Positions 15,824-25,644 of a DNA stretch of 64,000 nucleotides are shown here, one piece after another. This DNA is from Jannaschia sp. CCS1. Its GTDB lineage: Bacteria > Pseudomonadota > Alphaproteobacteria > Rhodobacterales > Rhodobacteraceae. The stretch spans positions 620,001 through 684,000 of the forward strand of contig NC_007802.1 in assembly GCF_000013565.1 (NCBI RefSeq), written 5' to 3'. The notes beneath the pieces were generated by a model. That model saw only the letters and a list, made by a program, of their open reading frames with translations, had not been told where the DNA came from and searched no databases. A program made the position numbers and the translations under genes. Position 1 is the stretch's first letter; the number at the start of each line of letters is the position of its first letter.

Positions 15824-16572
15824 GCTTACTGGTCGAGATTGATGGGCGCATCGCGACGCTGACGCTGAACCGCCCCGAAAAGCGCAACGCGATGAATGAT
15901 GCATTGATGGCGGAATTGTCCGCGTTTTGCGATGCCCCGCCCGAGGGCGTGCGCGTGATCATCCTAACGGGGGCGGGCGGGCATTTTTGCGCGGGCCTTG
16001 ATCTTGCGGAGCAGCATGACCGGGATCCGGCGGAGGCGATGGCCCATTCGCGCGGCTGGCACCGGGCGCTGGAGCGGGTGCAGTTTGGCGGCCTGCCGGT
16101 CGTCGCCGCGATGTCCGGCGCGGTGATTGGGGGCGGTCTGGAAGTTGCCTGTGCGGCCCATGTCCGGGTGGCGGGGCCTGACATGCGCTATCAGCTGCCC
16201 GAGGGACAACGCGGATTTTTCGTGGGCGGCGGCGCGACGGTGCGTGTGGGCAGGATCATCGGGCCGGATCGGTTGACCGAGATGATGTTAACGGGCCGGA
16301 GTTATGGCGCCGAGGAAGGCCTGGCCCTCGGGCTGTCGCATTATGTGGACGACGACCCGATGGCCAGGGCGCGGGTATTGGCGGAGCAGATCGCGTCGAA
16401 CGCGCAGATGTCGAATTATTTCGCGATCCATGGCGTGGCCCGGATCAACGCGATGGCCCCGGAGGAGGGGTTCTTTGCGGAGGCCATGTGCTCCGCCCTT
16501 GCCCAGACTTCTCCGGACGCGAAGGAAGGGTTCGCCGCCTTTCTTGAGAAAAGAGCGCCCCGGTTTGGCTGA
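15820..16572 (+). CDS. Enoyl-CoA hydratase/isomerase family protein
   Basis: A 250-residue crotonase. Both catalytic glutamates of true hydratases are present: E108 in GGGLEVA and E128 in LPEGQRG. The oxyanion-hole region reads GGHFCAGLDLAE. With a dehydrogenase, CoA ligase and thiolase in the same operon, the likely reaction is hydration of a cinnamoyl-type CoA ester for beta-oxidation. A hydratase/lyase of the feruloyl-CoA type is an alternative, but that route would not need the thiolase. Its end overlaps the following marR start. Confidence 0.82.
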   Translation: MSLLVEIDGRIATLTLNRPEKRNAMNDALMAELSAFCDAPPEGVRVIILTGAGGHFCAGLDLAEQHDRDPAEAMAHSRGWHRALERVQFGGLPVVAAMSGAVIGGGLEVACAAHVRVAGPDMRYQLPEGQRGFFVGGGATVRVGRIIGPDRLTEMMLTGRSYGAEEGLALGLSHYVDDDPMARARVLAEQIASNAQMSNYFAIHGVARINAMAPEEGFFAEAMCSALAQTSPDAKEGFAAFLEKRAPRFG

Positions 16573-17053
16573 TCGTGACGCGGATCTGCGGGCTCTGGTG
16601 AGCTACAACGTGAAGCGGGCGAATTCGGCCCTGATGGGGGATGTGGAACGCCTAGTGGGGCGGTTCGGCTTGCGGCGTACCACGTTTTCGGCGCTGTCGG
16701 TGATCGCGGCCAATGGCGGCATAAGGCAATCGGATGTGGCGGAGGTGCTGGCCATTGAACGGCCCAATCTGGTGCAGATCCTTGATGAGGTGCAACGCGC
16801 GGGATGGATCGAACGGGTGCGGGACGGGGCGGACAAACGGGTCTATCTGCTGAACGCCACGCCTGCCGGATTGGCCCGCCTGGCGGAGGCTGACGCGGTT
16901 CTGCGCGCCTATGATGCCCGGCTGACGCGGGGGATGAGTGATGCGGAGCGGGCGACGTTGATCGCCGCGTTGCGGCGCGTGGAGGAGAGTGGGGAAGAGG
17001 CTTGGGAGGGCCTGCAGAGTGAGCCGGAGATCGAGGACGTATCAACCACATGA
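16565..17053 (+). CDS. MarR-family regulator of the phenylpropenoid genes (CouR/FerR-like by context)
   Basis: About 162 residues with a MarR winged helix: LRRTTFSALSVIAANGGIRQ, then IERPNLVQILDEVQRAGWIE and wing RVRDGADKRVYLLN. No ATG precedes the domain in a sensible place; I chose the TTG at 16565, which overlaps the hydratase stop, with a GTG at 16598 as alternative. Lying inside a CoA ligase/hydratase operon is typical of CouR and FerR, which sense hydroxycinnamoyl-CoA. Its probable operator is the palindrome at 14970. Confidence 0.8.
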   Translation: MADRDADLRALVSYNVKRANSALMGDVERLVGRFGLRRTTFSALSVIAANGGIRQSDVAEVLAIERPNLVQILDEVQRAGWIERVRDGADKRVYLLNATPAGLARLAEADAVLRAYDARLTRGMSDAERATLIAALRRVEESGEEAWEGLQSEPEIEDVSTT

Positions 17054-18776
17054 CGTGATCCGCGAGGATCGGGACGACGGGGCGATCCTGCTGCGCGCGC
17101 GGGCCGATATGGGGCCCGTGGCCGAGCGGACGACCGATTGGTTGGACCATTGGGCAGAGGTGACGCCGGAGGCCGTGTTTCTGGCGGAGCGTGACGGGCC
17201 GGGTTGGCGAGAGGTCAGCTACGCGGCGGCGCGGGACGAGGCGCGCGCGATTGCGGTTGGGCTGACGGATATGGATCTGGGTCCGGGGCGGCCGGTGATG
17301 GTCGTGACGGGGAATTCTGTTGCCCATGGCCTCCTGGCCCTAGCGTGCCAATATGCAGGCGCGCCGGTGGTGCCGGTGGCCGAGCAATATGCGGCGCTAC
17401 CTGCGGCGCGCGGCCAGCTTGACCATATCGCAACGCTCATCCAGCCTGCGGCTGTCTTCGCGGAGACCCCGATGGAGGAGGTGTTCACGCGGGATAGCCT
17501 GGCGGCGGCCCGGCCCCTGACGGGGCAATCACTGGATGCGCTGGCGCGTGTGGGGGGGCGGCTTGAAGCGCGTATCGGCCCCGACACGGTGGCGAAGATC
17601 CTGATGACGTCGGGCAGCACATCGGCCCCCAAGGGCGTGCTGACGACGCATCGGATGATGTGCGTGAATCAAGCCCAGATCGCGGCGTGCTTGCCATTCC
17701 TGCGCGACCGCCCGCCGGTTCTGGTCGATTGGCTGCCGTGGAACCACGTCTTTGGCGGATCCCATAATTTCAACCTTGTGCTTGCCAATGGAGGGTCGCT
17801 TTACATCGACGGTGGCAAGCCTGTGCCTGCGTTGGTGGGGCAGACGATTGAGAACAATCGCCTTAAACAAGGGACCATCAGCTTCAATGTGCCTGTGGGG
17901 TTTGCCGCGCTGCGGGACGCGATGTTGGGCGACCGGGATTTTGCGCGCGCGTTCTTTCAGGATCTGGACATGCTGTTTTATGCGGGCGCGTCGTTGCCGC
18001 AAGACGTCTGGACGGATCTGGACCGCATGGCCCGTGAGGTGCGGGACGATCTGCCGCTGTTCACCTCGTCCTGGGGGCTGACGGAGACGGCACCTGCGGC
18101 GCTGCTCCAGCATGAGCCGACAGACCGCTCGGGCGTGGTCGGGGTGCCCCTGCCGGGCGTCGACGTGAAGCTGGTGCCCGCCGAGACGCGCTATGAGGTC
18201 CGCGTGCGGGGGCCGTCCGTGTTCAAGGGCTACCACGGGAACGCGGCAAAGACAGACGAGGCGTTCGACGAGGACGGCTATTTCCGCACCGGCGACGCGA
18301 TGGCCTTTGTCGATCCATCAGACATGAACCAGGGTCTTCGGTTTGACGGGCGCATCAGCGAGGATTTCAAGCTGATGTCCGGCACCTGGGTGCGGGCCGC
18401 AGCGCTTCGGCTGCACTTGCTTGATGGGTTGAAGGGCATCGCCCAGGACGTGGTTCTGGTGGGTGAAGAGCGCGCGGATGTGGGAGTGCTGATCGTGCCC
18501 ACGGCAGACATGAGAGAGAGCGCCCGGGACGACGGCGCAGCACTTTTGGCCAACGATCCGACCCCGATCATAGAGGTCCTGTCCGCCATGAAAGGTGGCA
18601 GCGCCGCGCGGGTCACACGGGCGCTGATCCTGTCGCAGCCGCCATCCATTGCCGATGGAGAGATCACCGCCAAAGGCAACCTCAATTTCGCCCGGATCCG
18701 GGCCGGGCGCGCGGATCTGATCGCGCGGCTCTATGATCCCTCGGACCCCGCCTCGATCACTTTGGGAGAGCTGTGA
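17019..18776 (+). CDS. fcs: Feruloyl-CoA synthase-like aryl-CoA ligase
   Basis: A 585-residue AMP-forming ligase. The P-loop is TSGSTSAPKGV at residues 197-207. The stretch DWLPWNHVFGGSHNFNLVL and then YIDGGKP is characteristic of feruloyl-CoA synthases. WGLTETAPAA and the C-terminal GEITAKGNLN lysine region complete the fold. It would activate ferulate, p-coumarate, cinnamate or a relative for side-chain shortening. I chose the GTG at 17019, with GGGAGG upstream, over a GTG at 16989; it overlaps marR by 35 bases. The next gene starts in its stop codon (TGATG). Confidence 0.82.
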   Translation: MSRRSRTYQPHDVIREDRDDGAILLRARADMGPVAERTTDWLDHWAEVTPEAVFLAERDGPGWREVSYAAARDEARAIAVGLTDMDLGPGRPVMVVTGNSVAHGLLALACQYAGAPVVPVAEQYAALPAARGQLDHIATLIQPAAVFAETPMEEVFTRDSLAAARPLTGQSLDALARVGGRLEARIGPDTVAKILMTSGSTSAPKGVLTTHRMMCVNQAQIAACLPFLRDRPPVLVDWLPWNHVFGGSHNFNLVLANGGSLYIDGGKPVPALVGQTIENNRLKQGTISFNVPVGFAALRDAMLGDRDFARAFFQDLDMLFYAGASLPQDVWTDLDRMAREVRDDLPLFTSSWGLTETAPAALLQHEPTDRSGVVGVPLPGVDVKLVPAETRYEVRVRGPSVFKGYHGNAAKTDEAFDEDGYFRTGDAMAFVDPSDMNQGLRFDGRISEDFKLMSGTWVRAAALRLHLLDGLKGIAQDVVLVGEERADVGVLIVPTADMRESARDDGAALLANDPTPIIEVLSAMKGGSAARVTRALILSQPPSIADGEITAKGNLNFARIRAGRADLIARLYDPSDPASITLGEL

Positions 18777-19957
18777 TGGCCTACATACCTTACGGGGCCT
18801 ATTGGTCGACGCCCTTTGCCCGCTGGCAGGGGAGCCTGGCGCATCTGAACTCGGTGCAGTTCGCCGCTCATGTGGGGCGGGGAGAGCTGACGCGCATGGG
18901 ACTGCTTGCCGACAGTTTCGATTTTGCCGCCTTCGGGCAGACGGTGATCCAGAAGGGCAGCTTCTTCGGGGGGCCGTGGTTCACGGCGATGCTGGGGGCA
19001 GAGGGTCTGGCTGCGCCGATGGTCAGCCAGGCCTGTGCCACGGGCGCGCGGTTGGTCGCAACGGCGGTGGGTGAGATCGCGCAGGGGGCGACGCAGGCGC
19101 TGATCGTGTCGGGGGATCGCACGTCCAACGGCCCCCATGTCTACTTTCCGGCGCCCGGCGGCCCTGGGGGAACCGGGGTTGCCGAGGATGTGGTGATGGA
19201 CAATTTCGGGCACGATCCCTGGGCGTGCAACGCGATGATCCAGACCGGCGAAAACGTGGCTGCGCGCGACGGGATTTCGACCGAGGAGCAACACGATCTG
19301 GTCGCCTGCAGGCGGGCGCAATACGATGATGCGCTGGCGGATGGGCGTGCGTTTCAGCGCCGTTACATGCGGGTGCTGGACGTGCCCGATGCCCGGTTTC
19401 GCAAGACAGTGGCCGTGTTGGAGGGCGATGAGGGTGTTGAGCCGCTGGATGCGGAGAAACTGACACGGTTGAAGCCGGTGGTTCCCGGGGGGACGATCAC
19501 GTTTGCCGGACAAACGCATCCCGCGGACGGGAATGCTGGAATGGTTGTGGTGGCCGACCGTGCGCAGGCCTTGGAGATTGGGGATGGGCCCGTGGTAGAG
19601 GTTCTGGCCGTCGGTCAGGCGCGGGAGGAGAAGGGGTTCATGCCCGCCGCGCCGATCAAGGCGACGCGGGTTGCGCTGGGCCGCGCGGACCTCGGGATCG
19701 AAGATGTGGATGCCATCAAGTCGCACAACCCGTTTGCGGTCAACGACATCGCCTTCGCGCGAGCGTTTGATCTGGATTGGCGCGGAATGAACAACTTTGG
19801 AAGCTCGTTGATCTGGGGGCATCCGCAGGGGCCAACGGGTCTGCGGGGGATGATCGAACTTGTAGAAGAATTAGCCCTGCGCGGAGGCGGGGTGGGCCTG
19901 TTCCAGGGCTGTGCTGCCGGGGACTCGGCCATGGCCGTCGTGTTGAAAGTTGGCTAG
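18776..19957 (+). CDS. Thiolase-family acyltransferase
   Basis: A 393-residue thiolase, less typical than PaaJ. The acylated cysteine is C87 in SQACATGAR. The histidine motif reads WGHPQGPTG instead of the usual GHPxGxSG, and the final cysteine sits in FQGCAAGDSAM. In context it should cleave 3-oxo-3-arylpropanoyl-CoA to acetyl-CoA and an aroyl-CoA such as benzoyl-CoA. The ATG at 18776 shares its A with the preceding stop. A biosynthetic or short-chain role cannot be excluded. Confidence 0.82.
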   Translation: MAYIPYGAYWSTPFARWQGSLAHLNSVQFAAHVGRGELTRMGLLADSFDFAAFGQTVIQKGSFFGGPWFTAMLGAEGLAAPMVSQACATGARLVATAVGEIAQGATQALIVSGDRTSNGPHVYFPAPGGPGGTGVAEDVVMDNFGHDPWACNAMIQTGENVAARDGISTEEQHDLVACRRAQYDDALADGRAFQRRYMRVLDVPDARFRKTVAVLEGDEGVEPLDAEKLTRLKPVVPGGTITFAGQTHPADGNAGMVVVADRAQALEIGDGPVVEVLAVGQAREEKGFMPAAPIKATRVALGRADLGIEDVDAIKSHNPFAVNDIAFARAFDLDWRGMNNFGSSLIWGHPQGPTGLRGMIELVEELALRGGGVGLFQGCAAGDSAMAVVLKVG

Positions 19958-19998
19958 CGCGCAGAGCGCGTGAAGGACGTAAAAGGGAGTATACCGGC

Positions 19999-21510
19999 AT
20001 GGCAAATGCAGCGACGTTTTTCGTAGATCGCCACATGGCTGAAGGCAGGGCGGACAAGCCCGCATTCGTTGAGGCTGATGGCAAGGAGCGGGTGCTGACA
20101 TACGGGCAGCTCCACGTCGAATCCGGGCGTTTTGCCGGCGCTCTGGGGCGGCACGGCGTGCGGCGGGAAGAGCGGATCGCGATGATTGTGCGCGATCAGA
20201 TCGAATGGCCAGTGGTGTTCTGGGGCGCGATGAAGGCGGGCGCGATCCCGGTGCCGCTGAACACGCTGCTCAGCTCCGACGTCTATGAGACGATCCTGAC
20301 GGACAGCCGGGCGTCGATCCTCGTCGTGTCGGAGGAAATGTGGGAGGTGGTGGAACCCGCCACCCGCGACAACGCCTTCCTGCGCGCGATTCTGGTGATC
20401 GGCGATGCGCCGGAGATGACGGAGAGTTACCGGGATTTCACCGATGGCGCGCCGGAGGTGGAAACGGTCGCGGCGAATGACGATGAACTGGCGTTCTGGC
20501 TCTATTCGTCGGGGTCTACCGGGCAGCCCAAGGGGGTGCGGCATGTCCATGGGGCGTTGAAGGCGACGTGCGAGACGTTTGGCGACCAGGTCCTGGGCAT
20601 CCGGGAGGACGACGTTGTTTATTCCGTTGCGAAGATGTTCTTTGCATACGGCTTGGGCAACGCGGTGTCGTTCCCGCAATCGGTCGGGGCCACGACGGTG
20701 CTGTTTGGCGGGCGACCCACGCCGCCTGTGGTCTTTGATATCCTTGCCAAGCACCGCCCCAGCATTCTGTGCGCCGTGCCGACGCTGTTTGCGGCGTTGG
20801 TGCAGGCCGCAGATGGCGCGCCGAAGCACGGGTTGCGGTTGTGCACGTCCGCCGGGGAAGCCCTGCCGAGAGACGTGGGCGAGGGGTGGGACAGGCTGAC
20901 CGGAGTGGAGATCGTGGACGGTGTCGGGTCCACCGAGATGCTGCACATCTTCCTGTCCAACGCGCCGGGCGATTGCGTCTATGGCACCTCGGGGACCGCC
21001 GTGCCGGGGTATGAGCTGCGTCTGGTCAATGAGCATGACGAGGAGCTCGCGGACGGCGAGGTCGGCGAGCTTCTGGTGCGCGGGCCGTCCAGCGCGGACG
21101 GGTATTGGAACCGGCGCGCGAAGTCCCAGGCGACATTCGAGGGGATGTGGACGCGCACCGGCGACAAGTACGAGCGCAAGGATGGGCGCTACATCTACTG
21201 TGGGCGCACGGACGACATGTTCAAGGTCTCGGGCATCTGGGTGTCGCCCTTTGAAGTGGAGAGCGCGTTGGTTGACCATGCCTCGGTTCTGGAGGCCGCC
21301 GTCGTGGCGCGCGCGGATGAGGCGGGTTTGGACAAACCAGCGGCCTTCGTGGTGCTGACAGAGGGGGCAGAGGTGCCGGAGGCGGAGGCCTTGAAGGCGT
21401 TCGTGAAGGACAAGATCGGCATGTGGAAATACCCGCGCTGGGTGGAGATTGTCGAGGATCTGCCGAAGACGGCGACGGGCAAGATCCAGCGGTTCAAGCT
21501 GCGCGCCTGA
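19999..21510 (+). CDS. bclA: Benzoate-CoA ligase
   Basis: A 503-residue AMP-forming ligase of the BclA/BadA group. The P-loop is YSSGSTGQPKGV at residues 169-180. VAKMFFAYGLGNAVSFPQSVG is characteristic of aryl-CoA ligases acting on benzoate. The catalytic lysine lies in LPKTATGKIQRFK near the C-terminus. It activates benzoate to benzoyl-CoA, the box substrate, so free benzoate can enter beside the side-chain route. The ATG at 19999 has AAAGGGAG upstream; the next gene starts at its stop codon. Confidence 0.9.
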   Translation: MANAATFFVDRHMAEGRADKPAFVEADGKERVLTYGQLHVESGRFAGALGRHGVRREERIAMIVRDQIEWPVVFWGAMKAGAIPVPLNTLLSSDVYETILTDSRASILVVSEEMWEVVEPATRDNAFLRAILVIGDAPEMTESYRDFTDGAPEVETVAANDDELAFWLYSSGSTGQPKGVRHVHGALKATCETFGDQVLGIREDDVVYSVAKMFFAYGLGNAVSFPQSVGATTVLFGGRPTPPVVFDILAKHRPSILCAVPTLFAALVQAADGAPKHGLRLCTSAGEALPRDVGEGWDRLTGVEIVDGVGSTEMLHIFLSNAPGDCVYGTSGTAVPGYELRLVNEHDEELADGEVGELLVRGPSSADGYWNRRAKSQATFEGMWTRTGDKYERKDGRYIYCGRTDDMFKVSGIWVSPFEVESALVDHASVLEAAVVARADEAGLDKPAAFVVLTEGAEVPEAEALKAFVKDKIGMWKYPRWVEIVEDLPKTATGKIQRFKLRA

Positions 21511-22286
21511 TGTGGGGCGCGGGCCATGTGACGGCGGGCGGCAAGCGGCTGGAATACCGCTGCTGGGGGGATGCGCCCGAGGACGGCCGTTGTGTGGTTC
21601 TGCTGCATGAAGGATTGGGATGCGTCGCCCTGTGGAAGGGATTTCCGGCCGCATTGCATGAGGCATTGGGCCTGCCCGTGATCGCCTATTCCAGGGCCGG
21701 GTACGGAGGGTCGGAGGCGGACGATTTACCGAGACCGCTGGATTGGATGACGCGGGAGGCGGAGGTTTTGCCCGAGGTGCTGGAGGCCTTGGGCATAGGC
21801 GCGCCGGTGCTGATCGGGCATTCCGACGGGGCGACCATTGCCGCGATCGCGGCGGGGCAGCCGCTCCTCCGCCAAGGCGTCCTCGCTGTTGTCTTGATCG
21901 CACCGCATTTCTTTACCGAAGACATGGGGCTCACGCAGATCGCAAAGGCAAATGCTGGATTTGAGGCGTCAGGCCTGAGGGAGCGGATGGCGAACTACCA
22001 CCAAGACGCGGATGCGACGTTCCGCGGATGGGCCGATGCGTGGCTGTCGGACGGGTTTCGGGACTGGAATGTTGAAGCGGCACTGGACGGGATCTGCGCG
22101 CCGGTTCTGGTGATCCAGGGGCGCGAGGATCAATATGGCACGCTCGCGCAGGTGGAGGCCGTCACGGCCCGGTGCCGGACTGCGCAGGCGCCGATCGTCG
22201 ACGATTGCAAGCATGTGCCGCATCTGGAGCAGCCGGATCTCGTCCTCGCCGAAGTCGTCAAATTTGTGCATTATAATGCTAATTAG
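21510..22286 (+). CDS. Alpha/beta hydrolase of the box cluster
   Basis: A 258-residue alpha/beta hydrolase. The oxyanion strand ends VVLLHEGLG, the nucleophile elbow is GHSDG with S105, the acid is probably in QGREDQYG, and the histidine in CKHVPHLE. It starts in the stop codon of bclA and ends inside the dyad that precedes boxC. Such hydrolases occur beside benzoate-CoA ligase genes in box clusters, perhaps to hydrolyse an acyl-CoA or lactone; the substrate is not known to me. Confidence 0.8.
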   Translation: MWGAGHVTAGGKRLEYRCWGDAPEDGRCVVLLHEGLGCVALWKGFPAALHEALGLPVIAYSRAGYGGSEADDLPRPLDWMTREAEVLPEVLEALGIGAPVLIGHSDGATIAAIAAGQPLLRQGVLAVVLIAPHFFTEDMGLTQIAKANAGFEASGLRERMANYHQDADATFRGWADAWLSDGFRDWNVEAALDGICAPVLVIQGREDQYGTLAQVEAVTARCRTAQAPIVDDCKHVPHLEQPDLVLAEVVKFVHYNAN

Positions 22287-22352
22287 CAACCTAAGCGGCC
22301 AGCTAAGTAGCATTATACCGCTTGCCCGACGCGATCCATGCGCTATTATGCA
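22267..22352 (+). promoter_or_regulatory. Putative BoxR operator region before boxC
   Basis: An AT-rich block in GC-rich surroundings. Arms at 22271-22287 and 22302-22318 form an inverted repeat matching at 15 of 17 positions, and the left arm includes the stop codon of the hydrolase. Three TGCA/ATTAT elements are visible: TGCATTATAATGCT at 22267, AGCATTATACCGC at 22309 and TGCGCTATTATGCA at 22339. BzdR and BoxR of Azoarcus recognise TGCA-containing sites, so this is a fair BoxR target. It lies 24-109 bases upstream of the boxC ATG. Confidence 0.55.
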
Positions 22353-22375
22353 TCATCGCAGAGGGAGTGGCGCGC

Positions 22376-24025
22376 ATGGGTAAGGTCATCGATTTTCGGA
22401 CCGATCCGTCAAAATATCGGCATTGGAGCGTCACCTACGACGGGCCGGTCGCCACTTTGACGATGGATGTGGACGAAGATGGCGGGCTCTTTGATGGCTA
22501 TCAACTGAAGCTGAACTCCTACGATCTGGGCGTGGATATTGAGCTGAACGACATCGTGCAGCGGATGCGGTTTGAACACCCGGAGGTGCGGGTGGTCGTG
22601 ATGCAATCGGGCAAGGACAAGGTCTTCTGCGCGGGCGCCAATATCCGGATGCTTGGTGGCGCGGAGCATTCCCACAAGGTCAATTTCTGCAAGTTCACCA
22701 ACGAGACCCGCAATGCCTATGAGGCTGCGGAAGAGGAAAGCGGCCAGACATATGTGGCGGCGATAAAGGGGGCCTGTGCGGGCGGCGGGTATGAATTGGC
22801 GCTGGCGTGCAACCACATCATGTTGGTGGATGATGCGACATCCTCCGTTTCCCTGCCGGAGGTGCCGCTGCTGGCGGTCTTGCCGGGCACGGGAGGGCTG
22901 ACGCGCGTGACCGACAAGCGCCGCGTGCGCCGCGACCTGGCCGATGTGTTCTGCGCCACGGAAGAGGGCGTGAAAGGCAAACGTGCCGTCGACTGGCGGC
23001 TGGTGGATGAGGTCGTGCCGAACTCCAAATTCGACGCGGTCGTGGCGGAGCGGGCGGCGGAATTTGCGGCTAAGGACCCGCGTGACGTGACCGGTATTAC
23101 GTTGGGGCCGTTGGAGCGGACCATCGCAGAGGACGGATCAGTCGCCTATACCCACGTGGAAGTGGCCGTGGATCGCGCGGCGCGGACGGCGGTGATCACG
23201 TTGAAGGGGCCGGAAGAGGCCGCGCCCGCCGACATGCAAGCGCTTCAGGCGCAAGGTGATCAGGCCTACATGCTGAAGCTGGCACGTGAGTTCGAGGACG
23301 CGATCCTGCACCTGCGCCTGAATGAGATGGACTGCGGGTTGTGGACCCTGCGCACGCAAGGCGACGCGGAGCTGCTGGCTGCCCACGAGGCGGTCTTGCG
23401 TGAGGATCATTGGCTGGCGACGGAGATCCGCACCTATTGGAAACGGACCCTGAAGCGGTTGGATGTGACGTCCCGCAGCCTCGTGACATTGGTGGAACAT
23501 GGCAGCTGTTTCGCGGGTGTGCTGGCCGAGCTGATCTGGGCCGCGGATCGCAGTTACATGATGGAAGATGAATTTGAGGGCGACAATCGCCCGATGGCCA
23601 CGATCACCCTGACCGAAGACAATTTCGGCACCTATCCGATGGGCAACGGCCTGACCCGGCTTCAAACGCGCTTTCTGGCGGACCCGGAGGCGGTTGAGGC
23701 GATGCGAGACCAAATCGGCGAGGCGCTGGAGGCAGAAGATGCGGACAGGCATGGCCTTGTGACGATGATCATGGATGACATCGATTGGGAGGATGAGATC
23801 CGGATCATTCTGGAGGAACGCGCGTCGTTCAGCCCCGATGCGATGACGGGGATGGAAGCGAACCTGCGATTTGCGGGGCCCGAGACGATGGAAACGCGGA
23901 TCTTCGGGCGGCTGACGGCCTGGCAGAACTGGATCTTCAACCGACCCAATGCGGTCGGCGAAAATGGGGCGCTGCAACGCTATGGCAGCGGCATTCGCGG
24001 CGAGTATGACATGGAGCGGGTGTAA
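22376..24025 (+). CDS. boxC: 2,3-epoxybenzoyl-CoA dihydrolase (benzoyl-CoA-dihydrodiol lyase)
   Basis: A 549-residue enzyme of the BoxC family, an enlarged crotonase that opens the epoxide ring and releases formate, giving 3,4-dehydroadipyl-CoA semialdehyde. The crotonase half shows DKVFCAGANIRMLGG and the oxyanion region ACAGGGYELALACNHI. The C-terminal half has the BoxC-specific stretches EHGSCFAGVLAELIWAADRS and EDNFGTYPMGNGLTRLQ. Length is normal. The ATG at 22376 follows GAGGGAG. It is separated from boxB by a 109-base gap that holds two facing hairpins. Confidence 0.95.
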   Translation: MGKVIDFRTDPSKYRHWSVTYDGPVATLTMDVDEDGGLFDGYQLKLNSYDLGVDIELNDIVQRMRFEHPEVRVVVMQSGKDKVFCAGANIRMLGGAEHSHKVNFCKFTNETRNAYEAAEEESGQTYVAAIKGACAGGGYELALACNHIMLVDDATSSVSLPEVPLLAVLPGTGGLTRVTDKRRVRRDLADVFCATEEGVKGKRAVDWRLVDEVVPNSKFDAVVAERAAEFAAKDPRDVTGITLGPLERTIAEDGSVAYTHVEVAVDRAARTAVITLKGPEEAAPADMQALQAQGDQAYMLKLAREFEDAILHLRLNEMDCGLWTLRTQGDAELLAAHEAVLREDHWLATEIRTYWKRTLKRLDVTSRSLVTLVEHGSCFAGVLAELIWAADRSYMMEDEFEGDNRPMATITLTEDNFGTYPMGNGLTRLQTRFLADPEAVEAMRDQIGEALEAEDADRHGLVTMIMDDIDWEDEIRIILEERASFSPDAMTGMEANLRFAGPETMETRIFGRLTAWQNWIFNRPNAVGENGALQRYGSGIRGEYDMERV

Positions 24026-24039
24026 CCGGACGCTCAGAC

Positions 24040-24113
24040 GGCGGGGTGAACCCCGCCCTACGGGGCTCCGCCGGACGGTCCCCGCACAATTGTAGGGCGG
24101 GACTTGTCCCGCC
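24040..24113. repeat. REP-like pair of facing hairpins between boxC and boxB
   Basis: Two hairpins face each other: GGCGGGG-TGAA-CCCCGCC at 24040-24057 and GGGCGGGAC-TTG-TCCCGCC at 24095-24113. Their extended sequences are close reverse complements (GCCCTAC against GTAGGGC). This is the layout of REP/BIME elements. Within the operon it could act as an mRNA stabiliser or partial terminator. Confidence 0.6.
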
Positions 24114-24134
24114 GCCCGATGAGAGGACCAACAC

Positions 24135-25583
<1,449 letters not shown>

Positions 25584-25644
25584 GTGGTCGGCGCAGGCGG
25601 CGGGGCGGCCCGCCGTCCACACATATTCGAAAGGACCTAGATCG

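Noticed and set aside
17019-18776. Calling the ligase a long-chain fatty-acid CoA ligase
   Set aside because: The DWLPWNHVFGGSHNFN and YIDGGKP stretches are specific to feruloyl-CoA synthase-like enzymes, and the context is aromatic.
19954-21903. A 649-codon open frame on the minus strand across the benzoate-CoA ligase and hydrolase genes
   Set aside because: It is antisense to two genes with clear motifs, its translation is arginine/histidine/proline rich without domains, and long antisense frames are common in GC-rich DNA.
22271-22318. The inverted repeat before boxC as an intrinsic terminator of the hydrolase gene
   Set aside because: The stem is AT-rich with a 14-base loop and no T-run follows; its TGCA/ATTAT elements fit an operator better.
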